Below are positions 24,501 to 49,302 of a stretch of 64,000 nucleotides of DNA, piece after piece. Position 1 is the stretch's first letter; the number at the start of each line of letters is the position of its first letter. The DNA comes from Alviniconcha marisindica. Lineage: Eukaryota > Mollusca > Gastropoda > Provannidae. The notes beneath the pieces were generated by a model. The model was not told where the DNA came from. It worked only from the letters and a program-made list of their open reading frames with translations, and searched no databases. The position numbers were made by a program, and so were the translations under genes. The DNA lies in the NCBI GenBank assembly GCA_018857735.1, contig JABMCL010000958.1, forward strand, positions 1,348,501 to 1,412,500, written 5' to 3'.

Positions 24501-27500
24501 TGCATCAGGGAGAGGGAGGGGGGTTACATGTAATTACTAATAACTCACATCCGTCTGAACTTTTTTCTATTTCTTGCTTCATGAATCTGTCCTTGCTCAT
24601 GTTTGAATCACTGAAGTAAAACTCCATCTGCAATGGAAACATCAGAATGATAGTTGCACACAAACACTCATGGGAAACAATTTTGCTGCGAAAAGCTGGT
24701 ATAGTGACTGTTTACATTAATTACTATGACTGTAGAACTAGAAGTAAGGTTTCTGTTTCCAAATCTGAATCTGAATTTGTAATTTCATCAAGCACACCTG
24801 CATGTTTTATTATCAAGAAATGAATGAAAGAAATACTGTATTTGAGTCGTATTAAGACTGATTTTAACCAACAGACTAAAAACTGTTAATGTTATTGATG
24901 TTTGTTGTTGTTTTTTAATTCAAAATAAAAAATCATGTATAATTTCAAATGAAATGGAGAAAAAGAGAAGAAAAAAAAGCACAGTAGCACTAGCAGGCCC
25001 ATTAGTAGTAGCACTACACAGATTCTGGGACATTCTCCAGGCTGTACAATTTTGTTTTCTTTAAGCACCCAGTTCCAGTGTTATTATCTTCTACTGCTAG
25101 TCACAGTAGTGGTGTACCACTTAGTATTACTACACATGTATACATCAAATGAGACTGATGACTACACTACAACACTTTTCTATTCCCATTTTGTATAGTA
25201 TAAAATGCACATCTCTAGGAACATGACTTGGTGTCACAGAGATAGTTCTAAAACAAAAACACTACAGACATACCACCACTAGTGTCAGAAAAACAAACAA
25301 AAAATCTTCAAAGTAATCAGTATAACTATAAGCAGCACTCATGAATCCATCATCACCAACATTGCCATTATTATCAATAATTTAAAAAAAACTAACTAAA
25401 AACTACACCTCATAGTAAAACATTTAAAATTTAATGGACACACTATTTCTATATTCTAATATTCTTAGTAATAATACATATATATGGGTTCTTCTTCAGT
25501 GCTGGTCCTAGTTAGGGGGAATCAGAGGTCAAAACTGAAATAGCTTACAGCTTATCCCAATTAGGCTTGTTGTGTTCCACATACATCCTATTTTAAGGCA
25601 CAATTAAAAGAAAAGCAGTTAGGACCCCGACTGCAAGTTAGGGTGGCTTCGAACATGTCCAAGTGGAGGGCATAAGCATGTTTCGGTGTGACATAAAAGT
25701 ATCATTATGTAATATTTAGAACATGGACCTTATTATTTCATAGAAAGGTTTTGAATAACAATCATTAGGAGTAACTAAGTGCAATTTTTAAGAGGGTTCA
25801 TCCACTTGAGAGTAGAACAGCCTACCCGCAAAATTGTGACACTGAAACATGCGTAAATGGAAAGAAAAGTTTTTCCTTCAAGATCAAACAAGCACCATGG
25901 ATCATGCACAAGTATTTATTCTTGTTAGTTTTGATGCCGTGGACATATTCCAAAGTAATATTGGAACACTTCCTCAACTTCGGATGTTCATTGAATTGTA
26001 ATGCATGTTTCACGTGACATGTAACGTATGTTCCACGTAACATTCAATAATCACTCAGTTGGAAACTGTTAAAAGCATGTAGAAAATGTATTTTTTCAGA
26101 GTATTTGTACACATTACATGTAAGTAAGCATTTGTTTTTAGTTTGACAAGTTTTTTTTTATAGTTTGACAAGTATTGTTTATATGAAAAAGAAAAAAATT
26201 ATGAGCATTACTAGTACAGTAATGTTTACATGAATTGACTGAAACTTAACATGAAAATGTAATCAATCAACTGTTCTCATGCAAAACAATGACAACTTCA
26301 AGCAACTTTTATTCAGTAAAAAACCCAACTGCATTTGACACCAGTCTGTAGTAGCTTAGTTTTGTAAGCTAATCAGCAGGCACCCAAGGGATGTCATCAG
26401 TTGCAGGGAACGAGAAGCTGCTCTGATTTTCACGCAGGAACTTTATCTGCACTTCTCCAGATGAAGCCTTGTAGTCTAGAACCTAGATTTAACAGAGCCA
26501 ACAAGTGAAATCACAGCACAAGTTGCACTTGCAGTCCACATCACATTCAGAGACAGCAATCAAAGTTGGAGGAAATGGAAAAACAAAATGTAGTAAACTA
26601 GTACATATAGTATACTGCCTCAGACCCCTGTCTTTTTCATGAATGCTAATGCACCCCCCCACCCCCACCCCAGGAACCAAACAAAACAAACAAAAAACAT
26701 GAATAAGAAAAAAGAAAAAAAGTACAGTTCTACTCAGTATATTGATATTATTAATATTATGTTGAATTCTTTCCAGCTTAAATTAGTAAAGTTTACTAAA
26801 AATGAACAAAACAAAAAACCTCTGCAAGCAGACCATGTCACTGCTAAAACAGGACAGAAGAAACAACAATAAAAATTCCAAACAAAAACTCTGCAAGCAC
26901 ACCATGTCGTTAAGTCTATCGTTTCTAGTCCGATAGAAGATGGCAAATTTAAATCAAAAGAATCTCAAAGTTACATCATCATTAATACTGTAACTGTAGC
27001 ACAATCTCAGTTTCACAAAGAAATCAAAACAAAGTAGGGAAGATTTGTTTAACGCATGTTCTGCAACATGATGATACAACGCACGTTTTGTGTGACAGAA
27101 TCAACTTCTGTCCGGTTCCATGTCACCAGAAACAAATGTTATGTTTTGACCAATTCTTCTCTCCTTGTTCATGGACTGAGAAATAATTTGAAATGACTGC
27201 AACCATTACTAAACATGTTTGTTTTTGATCCTACGTATGCCTACTTTTTGGTAATTGTGGTTCCTAACCATGAAATAATGATTTGGCAAGAAATGCATGT
27301 TTCATGTGACAAAATGGAGATGAGCCTGTAAGACTAAGAGAGTGCATCGAACACACTGAACGATGTATTTATAAATAAAGAGTGCTACTGTATAAAATAC
27401 TAGTCTGAAACGATCAAGTAACTATAACTGCTTGGAATTTCACCTACCTGTGTCATTGGTAGCCTTCAAATTGGGTGAAATCGTGTGCTAGCAGACAATG

Positions 27501-28544
27501 ATGACAGCCAGTCAACACATGTTTCTCCTGTGTCAGAGGTAAAAGCGCCCAATCACAAATTCCGTGCTTATCACATGACACAACGTCATCAATGTGTGTG
27601 TAGATGCCAATGGTACGTTTGAAAATCACGGTTAGAATTTTAAAAAATCCTTTGTTGGATTTGTTTCGCAAATTTTTGTTGTTGCCATGATGGATGCTTC
27701 CCCTGACGCAAAATTTTCATTACATTTCTAATGCATTTTAGGAAATAATATGGCAACTTTGGTGTTCAAATCTCGGCATCGATAGTGCTTTGTTATTTAT
27801 AGCAGTAGTGTTTTCCCCGGTTCGCATTGTTGATCTTGTGCAAGTTGGAAGTGAACGCATGTTTCATGACGTGACCAGTCATGAAACATGCGTTATGCTC
27901 ACTTTCAACTATCATTGTTGTACACAGACATATTCAGCAGTCCCGAAATTAGCTGTCTGGAACTTTTGCATGTTGCAACTTTGCAAACAAATTAGATATA
28001 TGTCTGAATATTTTCGTTTGGCATGAAGTAGCTTCCAACACAAGCAGTAGGGTATCGTCATTCCCGTTTTTGGCCACCATTTCTGCGTGACATGGGAATT
28101 TATTTTGCTAATAAAAAATAAACAAAACATTTTTTTCTCCACCATATTGCTCTCATTGCTTCTTGGGTGTATAACAAAGGGAATTTTCTCCATTTGGTAT
28201 GAAAAAAAGGAACTGATTTACAACAAAACTGTTGCAACGTGAGTGACTACCAATTAGGACCAGCATTGAAGAAGAACCCATATATATATAATTATAATGC
28301 TTAATGAATCTTGAGTGTGTAAACATCTCACCTGAGCTTTCAACTGCTTTATGACTCCTTTCAACCTCTTCCTGGGTTTCTTCTGAGGGGCTTCTGCAAT
28401 GTGATCTTCCTCCTGCTGAAATGTCACCTGCTTTACCTTGGGCTCTTCTGCCTGTCCTTCATTTGTCTTCTCCATTTTTCCCAGGCTGCCATCCGTCTCC
28501 ATCTCTTCGCTTTGTTTTTTTGTCTCTCCTATTGGATCCTCCAT
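14451..28544 (-). CDS. LARP7: La-related protein 7 (7SK snRNP / U6 snRNA-binding protein)
   Basis: LARP7 binds 7SK RNA 3' ends, keeps P-TEFb in the 7SK snRNP and also acts on U6. Exons in transcript order: 28544-28332, 24627-24549, 23734-23634, 23076-22990, 22294-22130, 21294-21177, 20121-19038, 18588-18446, 17802-17711, 16863-16719, 15105-15011, 14576-14451. All phases agree: 2448 nt, about 815 aa. Residues 1-71 are acidic/basic and disordered. The La motif follows ([14 protein letters not shown] ... [19 protein letters not shown]). RRM1 has TVYVEGL and KGFAFVEF. A 361-codon Lys/Ser/Glu-rich linker comes next, then the LRVMSKKEW box. The C-terminal xRRM has [28 protein letters not shown] and the helix [16 protein letters not shown], ending [13 protein letters not shown]. 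Human LARP7 is 582 aa; the excess is mostly linker. Start: first ATG, just after an AG acceptor, so the 5' UTR is probably spliced. Confidence 0.94.
15106..16000. other. LARP7 intron with short tandem duplication
   Basis: Contains a ~54-bp tandem duplication at about 15780-15890 (GAACTTCTGTAAAGAATTAA and GAACCAT(C/T)TCTGGTTGG). The rest is unique intronic sequence. Confidence 0.6.
16003..16402. mobile_element. ~400-bp inverted-repeat element (putative MITE)
   Basis: AATAGACGATTTCCGGAAAT at about 16006 matches, inverted, ATTTCTGAAAATCGTCTATT at about 16378-16397. Inside, CAGGCATGGACCTATTATA (about 16130) is inverted as TATACAGGTCCATGCCGAAG (about 16335). GTGAAGTCCCCTGAA and GTGCAGTCCCCTGGA also recur. 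The nested palindromes suggest a non-autonomous element; no second copy or clear target duplication was found. Confidence 0.5.
16428..16450. repeat. poly-G tract
   Basis: About 21 consecutive G, a possible quadruplex-forming tract, in a LARP7 intron. Confidence 0.9.
16604..16655. repeat. (CA)n microsatellite
   Basis: About 25 CA dinucleotides in the intron just downstream (in transcript sense) of the LARP7 exon 16719-16863. Confidence 0.95.
16864..17710. other. LARP7 intron, including a 38-bp tandem duplication
   Basis: Two near-identical copies of (A)ATGCAGAGGCAAGCCCCAAA plus ACAAGTCTTTTAA lie at about 17630-17700, only 10-15 bp from the splice donor at 17710. The rest is unique. Confidence 0.7.
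17803..18445. other. LARP7 intron, nothing recognised
   Basis: Unique AT-rich sequence with a short (CA)n near 18058. No open frame shows coding character on either strand. Confidence 0.5.
18589..18775 (-). repeat. two degenerate copies of the LARP7 exon 18446-18588 with acceptors
   Basis: Upstream (transcript sense) of the real exon are two decayed copies at about 18613-18680 and 18695-18775. They hold CTTCATGTTGG(T/C)T(C/T)TCTGC, TCCTTTAAA and ACT(C/T)TTTCCTGAAAAC, which are the exon's 5' half and the TTTTCAG/GAAA acceptor. In the nearer copy the codon matching the exon's first TGG is TGA. These are pseudo-exons. Confidence 0.88.
18776..19037. other. LARP7 intron, nothing recognised
   Basis: Unique intronic sequence between the pseudo-exon copies and the donor of the linker exon. 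Confidence 0.5.
19038..20121 (-). other. LARP7: LARP7 low-complexity linker exon
   Basis: A single 1084-bp exon encoding a charged, disordered linker with [11 protein letters not shown] and [12 protein letters not shown] nuclear-localisation-like runs. It also has repeated S-(A/T)-(K/E)-D-G units (residues near [19 protein letters not shown]). It starts by completing a split Asp codon and ends in phase 2 at LRVMSK. The region between RRM1 and the xRRM is known to be variable in length across species. Confidence 0.85.
20122..21176. other. LARP7 intron, nothing recognised
   Basis: Unique intronic sequence. AACACCATAATATACAAATTA-like segments near 20430 and 21085 form a small dispersed pair. 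No gene was seen. Confidence 0.5.
21438..21500. repeat. (CA)n microsatellite
   Basis: About 30 CA dinucleotides in the LARP7 intron between the exons 21177-21294 and 22130-22294. Followed by A-rich CAACAA/CAAAA sequence. Confidence 0.95.
22295..22989. other. LARP7 intron, nothing recognised
   Basis: AT-rich unique sequence. A pair of short related segments, near 22865-22935 and 22945-23000, share ACAAA, TTTAAATCTGA/TTTGAATCTGA and CAGTCCTGGC. The second overlaps the donor end of the exon 22990-23076. Confidence 0.5.
23160..23650 (-). repeat. ~100-120-bp tandem array containing the LARP7 exon-3 donor
   Basis: CTTCCAGAAA-type boundaries recur at about 23181 (ATTCC), 23301, 23421 and 23533, and the real exon end is at 23634. 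Units contain GATCTGACCCTCAA, CCCTGACCCTCCACCCC, ATGTACTGGGA and ACTCACTTCCAG. On the minus strand ACTCACTTCCAG is CTGGAA followed by GTGAGT, the authentic donor. The array lies in the intron just after that exon. Confidence 0.88.
23735..24548. other. LARP7 intron with TG/CA-rich stretch
   Basis: Positions 24000-24145 are TGTGTG/TGCATG-rich. The remainder is unique. Open frames in this stretch are low-complexity artefacts. Confidence 0.55.
24628..26300. other. LARP7 intron 1, 3' half, no gene seen
   Basis: AT-rich sequence. Positions 25836-26040 carry three motifs of the CATGTTTCA(T/C)GTGAC family discussed separately. I saw no coding exon here. Confidence 0.5.
26308..26313 (-). terminator. 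poly(A) signal AATAAA for the nested terminal exon
   Basis: TTTATT on +, i.e. AATAAA on minus, about 55 bp downstream of the TAG at 26369-26371. Confidence 0.55.
26369..26482 (-). CDS. terminal exon of an unidentified gene nested in LARP7 intron 1
   Basis: An acceptor (AAATCTAG at 26483-26490, minus reading) opens a 37-codon frame, [18 protein letters not shown] followed by a segment ending DDIPWVPAD, then TAG (26371-26369). AATAAA lies about 55 bp further on (26313-26308 on minus). The pattern V-L-D-Y-x(4)-GEV-x-IKFL ... F-x-F-P-x(2)-D-D-I-x-WVP resembles small beta-barrel C-terminal domains of uncharacterised invertebrate proteins. That is recollection, not a search. LARP7 exon 1 and this exon are phase-compatible (0/0), so an alternative short LARP7 transcript is formally possible, but the LARP7 La motif joins exon 1 perfectly without it. 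Other exons of the nested gene were not found. Confidence 0.5.
   Translation of the reverse strand, partial: VLDYKASSGEVQIKFLRENQSSFSFPATDDIPWVPAD
26490..28331. other. LARP7 intron 1, 5' half
   Basis: AT-rich sequence holding the dispersed palindromic motifs. The minus-strand frame 27453-27671 (72 codons) was examined; nothing in it is recognisable and it is not annotated as a gene. Confidence 0.45.
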
Positions 28545-29710
28545 CTATTAATTTGTATATATGTCTGGAAGTGAAATTGTGCAAATGAAAACCAACAAAC
28601 TATAGACCAACATACTATTGTCCTTATTCAGGGCTGTATTTGATGTCATTGCAAAGTAATGTAAAGTTCTGAGTCTTTCTTTCTTAAAGTTAAATGCTTC
28701 CCCCCCCCCCCCTGTTTTCTTTCCCTCCCTCTGTATGTCTATCTGTCTGTCTCTCTTTCAGTCTTTGTAAAATAATTTGAAGATACAGGTGTCAATGGTC
28801 TCAGAGCAAACACTTTTAAGAACTTGCTTACATGCTTGCATGTATGCAAGACACTGCACCATCAGTAAACAGCCCAGTACAACTACAAGTATCACAACCT
28901 TCTAGTTCTACAAAAATGTTCAACTGTTGTCCCATTCATGATTCATCACTTCTCTTAGTCTTACTGCTTGTTTTAATTTATTTGACATCTTGAGATCGTC
29001 ATACCCCACTGAATTTGAAAACAGTGATGCTGATAACATTAAGTTAACAATAACAGTCAGTAGGATAATAACACTAACAGTACAAGATTAAGAACATTAT
29101 TATAATAAAGCATCCACAAAACGCTACAATCATGCTGATCCTCCTGAATGGAAGGTGATTACTGTTTAAACCTTCAAGGATATTTTAAAGAAAGGGACTA
29201 AAACTGCCAGGCATACATGATGTAAATAGTACTTATCATTATACGCGTGTAACTGTAACTGTAACTGTAAGCCTTCATCAAGACCAAAACGCTCCACTGC
29301 GTGAGCCGTGCCCAGTATCTGAAAGAACTTGATGTAATTGAAAATTATATATAATTATTACAAGATGTTTCCAATAAAACCTTAAAAAATTATGGCGTAA
29401 CTACATAACTGAACAGTTAGGAAACAAGTATATGACATACAAAACCCTCCAAACGCCGAACAATCCCCTCAAACTGAACAAGAACACTTAAAATCGAAAG
29501 CGCATTTGAAGTGCCTGCCGGAAGTGAATGAAACCTGAAGAATACAAAACGAAGTCTGTGATTGGCTAGAGTGTGGCTATAAGCCAACCATAGAGCGTTT
29601 TGAAAACTGAAGTCTGTGGTTTACAAAATGGCGGCCTAACTTTACGTCTGAGTGCCCTAGGAACCATGAAGTTGCAATTTACATGCAAAAGATAGCAAAG
29701 AACCGTTAAA
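28545..29710. promoter_or_regulatory. head-to-head promoter interval between LARP7 and the DHHC gene
   Basis: The two initiator codons face away from each other across 1166 bp. Near the + gene are AAAATGGCGGC (29625-29635), a YY1-type core often found at TSSs or 5' UTRs, and ATTGG (29561-29565), an inverted CCAAT box. No TATA box is evident. The LARP7 ATG directly follows an AG acceptor, so its TSS is expected further up, possibly in this GC-richer part (29430-29650). A (TAACTG)n run is at 29247-29270. Confidence 0.6.
29625..29635 (+). promoter_or_regulatory. YY1-like site AAAATGGCGGC
   Basis: Exact match to the classical YY1 core, 76 bp before the DHHC-gene ATG. The ATG inside this motif is out of frame with the CDS and is followed soon by a stop (GCGGCCTAA), a typical YY1/uORF arrangement. 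Confidence 0.65.
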
Positions 29711-45492
<15,782 letters not shown>

Positions 45493-46730
45493 ATGTCACA
45501 GACCATGCAGCGGTGGTTTGCTCTGCTAGGAAAAGCTGATGAACAAGTGTGGTTTACTTCTTGATGCCCCCTTGCTGTTAATCCTGTAACAGATGTTGCA
45601 GTGATTTGACAGTTGAGTATGTTGGGAAAAGCTCATGGATATGGTTTCTGTCCTGATGAGCTGATGGCCCCATGTTGTCAACCCCAGCATTCATACTATT
45701 GAAACTATTGAAATCTTACGAAATCTAGGTCCCCATGGTGATTTGATGGGGTTGGAGACACTGATGAGTGGCAAGTCAGTTGGGTTAAGGAGTGTTGCAG
45801 CTCATCCTGTGACACTTCGGTGTCCTGCTTGCACCTGGTGGACAGGTGTGGAAACTTAAGTCAAGGAGGTAGGAAGATACACAAGTGGGTGCTTTGCTTC
45901 CCAGTTGACTGAAATGGCACTGTTGGGGTGAGCTGGTTTAACACAGTAGTAACGCAATTGGGCAGTACGCAGACACGTTTGAACCCGTTGCGCTTGGTTC
46001 ACCTTCTTCTTCAAAATGTGTTCTTTACAGCTGTGTTTGTTTTTGTTATCTTTACTTTGCCACTGACAATTAATAAGACAATATTGTAGCATATTCCCCA
46101 CCGTCCTAGGGAGTTTGGTCCATGCCGTTGCCTCTTCTGAAGCAACACATCTTTATACAGGGATGCGAGTTTCCCACAGTTTCATGGATTTTCACAGTGT
46201 TGAGACTTGTGATTTCAGCAGAACCACTGAATATGTAAGAAAAAGAGAGAAAAATGTTTTTTGGGGGAAATCTGTAGTTTGGAGAAGTGTGTTGTGGCAG
46301 AGCTCTGCAAATTAGCAGATGATGTAAGGGAAGTGGCTGCAAGTACAGTAGGCTTCAGGATGTGACAAGCATTTCTGCCAGTTTGGTGGTAACATTTATC
46401 ATTTGAACAGTATGGAAAAGGACTGTCTTAAGCTTCCTTCCTTTTTTTAAAAGAATGTTTTGGGTATAAAACATCTGTGTACATTTAAGGTCAAAAGACT
46501 GTCGAGACTAGACTTGTTTGTCTTTGGATTGCACCAGGTTATGCACTTCATAATCTTGTTTTAATTCCGGTGTGCTGTATGCTGTTGGAAAATGTTGATG
46601 ATGATGATGATTGCTTTTTTGTAGCTCTTTTCTCCGCTCTCGAGCAGAGTTGCACTTTTGTCACATGTGATTCTAAACAAGTGACTAGCTTTTTATAGCG
46701 CATTTTGAATATCAGCTGAAGTGCTACATG
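45493..46730 (+). other. probable 3' UTR of the DHHC gene and downstream DNA
   Basis: No coding sequence. Positions 45926-46000 contain GTGAGCTGGTTTAA and GTTTGAACCC, possible decayed tRNA-derived SINE boxes. I could not fix a poly(A) signal with confidence. Confidence 0.45.
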
Positions 46731-46734
46731 CTAC

Positions 46735-46889
46735 TGTGGTGACATGGGGTGGAACAGATACCAAAATAACAGTCAGCATAGAAAGTTGACCCTGGAGAAG
46801 CAAATTCTCCTGCTGCTTCTGCTGGGACTTGAACCTGCAACCTTTCCATCATGAGTCCAGCACTCTAATCACTGAGCTATCCCCACTCC
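46735..46889 (-). mobile_element. tRNA-derived SINE, minus-strand copy
   Basis: The minus strand reads GGAGTGGGGATAGCTCAGTG (A box) and TTGCAGGTTCAAGTCCCAGC (B box), then TTCTCCAGGGTCAACTTTC and ATTTTGGTATCTGTTCCACC. This is the same order and sequence family as 39287-39600. Truncated after about 155 bp. Confidence 0.85.
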
Positions 46890-47473
46890 GAATCCAGGTG
46901 GATCCACATTTTTTGAGCAAAAATGTCTCTTGGACACTAACATCCCTAATGAGTAATCATACACATTTTAGGTCTTGCATTGTAACAGACCACCCTCATC
47001 TGGGTATGAAGCAGCACATTCCTTCATCTTGTTTTTTTTGCTGGTGGGCTTAGTCCCTAGTGTTTGATTGGCAAATCTAGTCAAATGTGTTAAAGACTGA
47101 ATGAAGTTCAGCAATGTTCCTACAGTCTCTGAAGGTTTGTGGAAAATGAGCTGTCATTTTCAAGGCCTTGAAATCAGTGAAGAATGAAGCAAATTAAATG
47201 AGGTCTTGAAAGTTTGTGGATTTTAATGTCTACTCTCAAATTTACCTACCAGCATTGTGAATAACTAGGTAGATAGCTTCATACTTTGGGTCTTTATTAT
47301 TATGGGTAAGTTATGATCATGAGATGGCAATACTTTAACTTCTGAACTCTTGAATAAGTGAGTCAGTCGTTGAGTTTGGTCTTTAATAATAATAATGAAT
47401 ATTTATTTGTGCTTCTCCTCAAAAAGCACAAGGTGCTTACTTAAAAAATCCAAGTACGTTGAATCAAAACTAT

Positions 47474-47515
<42 letters not shown>

Positions 47516-49260
47516 ACACACACAACACACACACATATGCACATGAAAATCTGGCTTAGGTACTTAGAAGTAGTTATGTAGAACTAGAAGGGTGTTGATA
47601 TTATTTTGAAGAAAAAGATGGTCTTGAAAGGTAGTGGAGTTGTCTGTACAGTGTTGCTACACCATAATATGGTAATAACTTTTCTGTGGTTTGTATGTTG
47701 ATTGAGTGAACTGGTTGATTGCTCAGCTTTGAAGCTCCAAGTACTCGGAAGCAAAATATGCTAAAAGTTTTATATTAAAACATTTTAGCATTTATATTAT
47801 TGTAATAAAAACAGCTAAAGCATTTTTGCATATTGCACTAAATGCTCAAACATTGGTTAATCTAGTAATGGCATGTAGTATTTGAAATATTGTGTATGAC
47901 ATTATTATTATGTCTCTGCTTCACATCCTACAATGCACAAACAATAATGATAATGATCACAAACAGGAACACAAGGGAAATTTATCATGGGACTGGAATC
48001 AGACATAATTATTTGATTTCAGTGGAGTGGTTCTGAAAGTCTGTGATGGCTGAAATTGTCTGTGAACTATCAGAAGAAATGTACATGCATAAAAAGACTA
48101 AGAAAAAGAAAAGTGACAGGCATGTTCAGTTGTGCCTTAGTACAAACTCTCAGTGCATATTTTTCTTTGTCTCCATATATCATATGCAATTAGACATTTT
48201 TATAGAGGGTTCTGTGCTGAGCTCAAAGCCCTGCCTCCATTTATGTTGTTACAAGCTTTGAATCTGGCCTCTATTCTGTTCACTGTTGGAGTGCATGATT
48301 TGATACTGAATCCAATATTTAAATTAATGTAACTTCCTTCGTTTGGCTGCAGCTAATGAAATTATCCATGATCAGTGAATTGTTTATTCTTTTTCAAAGT
48401 TTTGTTGGGAACTTTTTGCTCACTCAGTCTGTTGCTGTGCTGTTGCTTGTGAGGCAGATGTGCTGCCACACTTCAGTCTTTTTTCACACAGTATTGTTAG
48501 TGATATTCTGAAGCTGCTTGGTGGATTGGCATCTTAGAGTTCTTTATGGAACCCCTTTATTGCAAAACAACTAGGACCATCAGAATGGCTCCTTCTTCAC
48601 AGAACTTTGCACTGAAAAATTAGCAATATGTACACAGAGTGACATGCTCGCACACACATGCATGCACACGCACACACACACGGATGGAAAAGTGGATTAT
48701 GATATTATTATTTTTAACTTACACATTTTGTCTTCTGGCTGTTAACAAGGTGGGTTTTGTGGAGTCGGCCACCTATTACTATTACAGTGTTAGTATATCT
48801 GAAGTTTTTCAGATATGGAAATTGAGACAGTTTTGCTTTGAGTTGAAGTATCATCAAGTTTAATCTTGATCAGGGAGCGCACAACGCCAAAATCAGTTCA
48901 GAATGTAACAGTGTTTAAGGTAATTTATGTTCTATATTGTTTCACTGCATATTGCAATTGTTGGAAAATATTATTGACATTGAATTCATGTTGATGCTGT
49001 ATAAATGCATGTGTTTGTTGTTGTTTGGGTACATTTTTGATGTCTGGGTGTGCTTTTATTTCATTTAGATGCATTGTTTTGCTGTATGGTGTTTTGATGT
49101 AGTTTGGATGCATTTTTATAGTGCTTGGAGGCTTTTTTTTTTGTGAGAAAGGCACTAGAACACAGATAGTGATATTGATAGTTTCAAAGAGCAAATTGAT
49201 TTGTGTTCTGTATTGACAGTTTGAATTTTTGTTAAAAGCTTGCTGTCAATTTTGTCCTAA
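46890..49260. other. intergenic DNA, no gene seen
   Basis: AT-rich. (TAA)n with TTTATTTGTGCTTCTCC near 47380-47430, (TCTG)n(CT)n(CA)n at 47477-47535. No convincing coding region on either strand. Confidence 0.5.
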
Positions 49261-49261
<1 letters not shown>

Positions 49262-49301
<40 letters not shown>

Positions 49302-49302
49302 A
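49262..49302. repeat. (AT)n microsatellite
   Basis: About 19 AT dinucleotides in the intergenic region. Confidence 0.95.

Larger units (their letters stand above)
25836..28100. repeat. dispersed CATGTTTCATGTGAC motifs, including a 17-bp-arm palindrome
   Basis: Related ~16-20-bp motifs occur near 25836, 25999, 26025, 27054, 27082 and 27293 in both orientations. A perfect palindrome at about 27856-27896 has arms AACGCATGTTTCATGAC and its complement around a 7-bp loop. Spread over 2 kb of LARP7 intron 1, they may be terminal or subterminal repeats of a decayed DNA transposon. The nested terminal exon lies inside this span. Confidence 0.5.

Noticed and set aside
27453..27671. 72-codon minus-strand frame in LARP7 intron 1
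   Set aside because: No motif, no clear splice sites in phase and biased composition. It might be an exon of the nested gene but cannot be supported.
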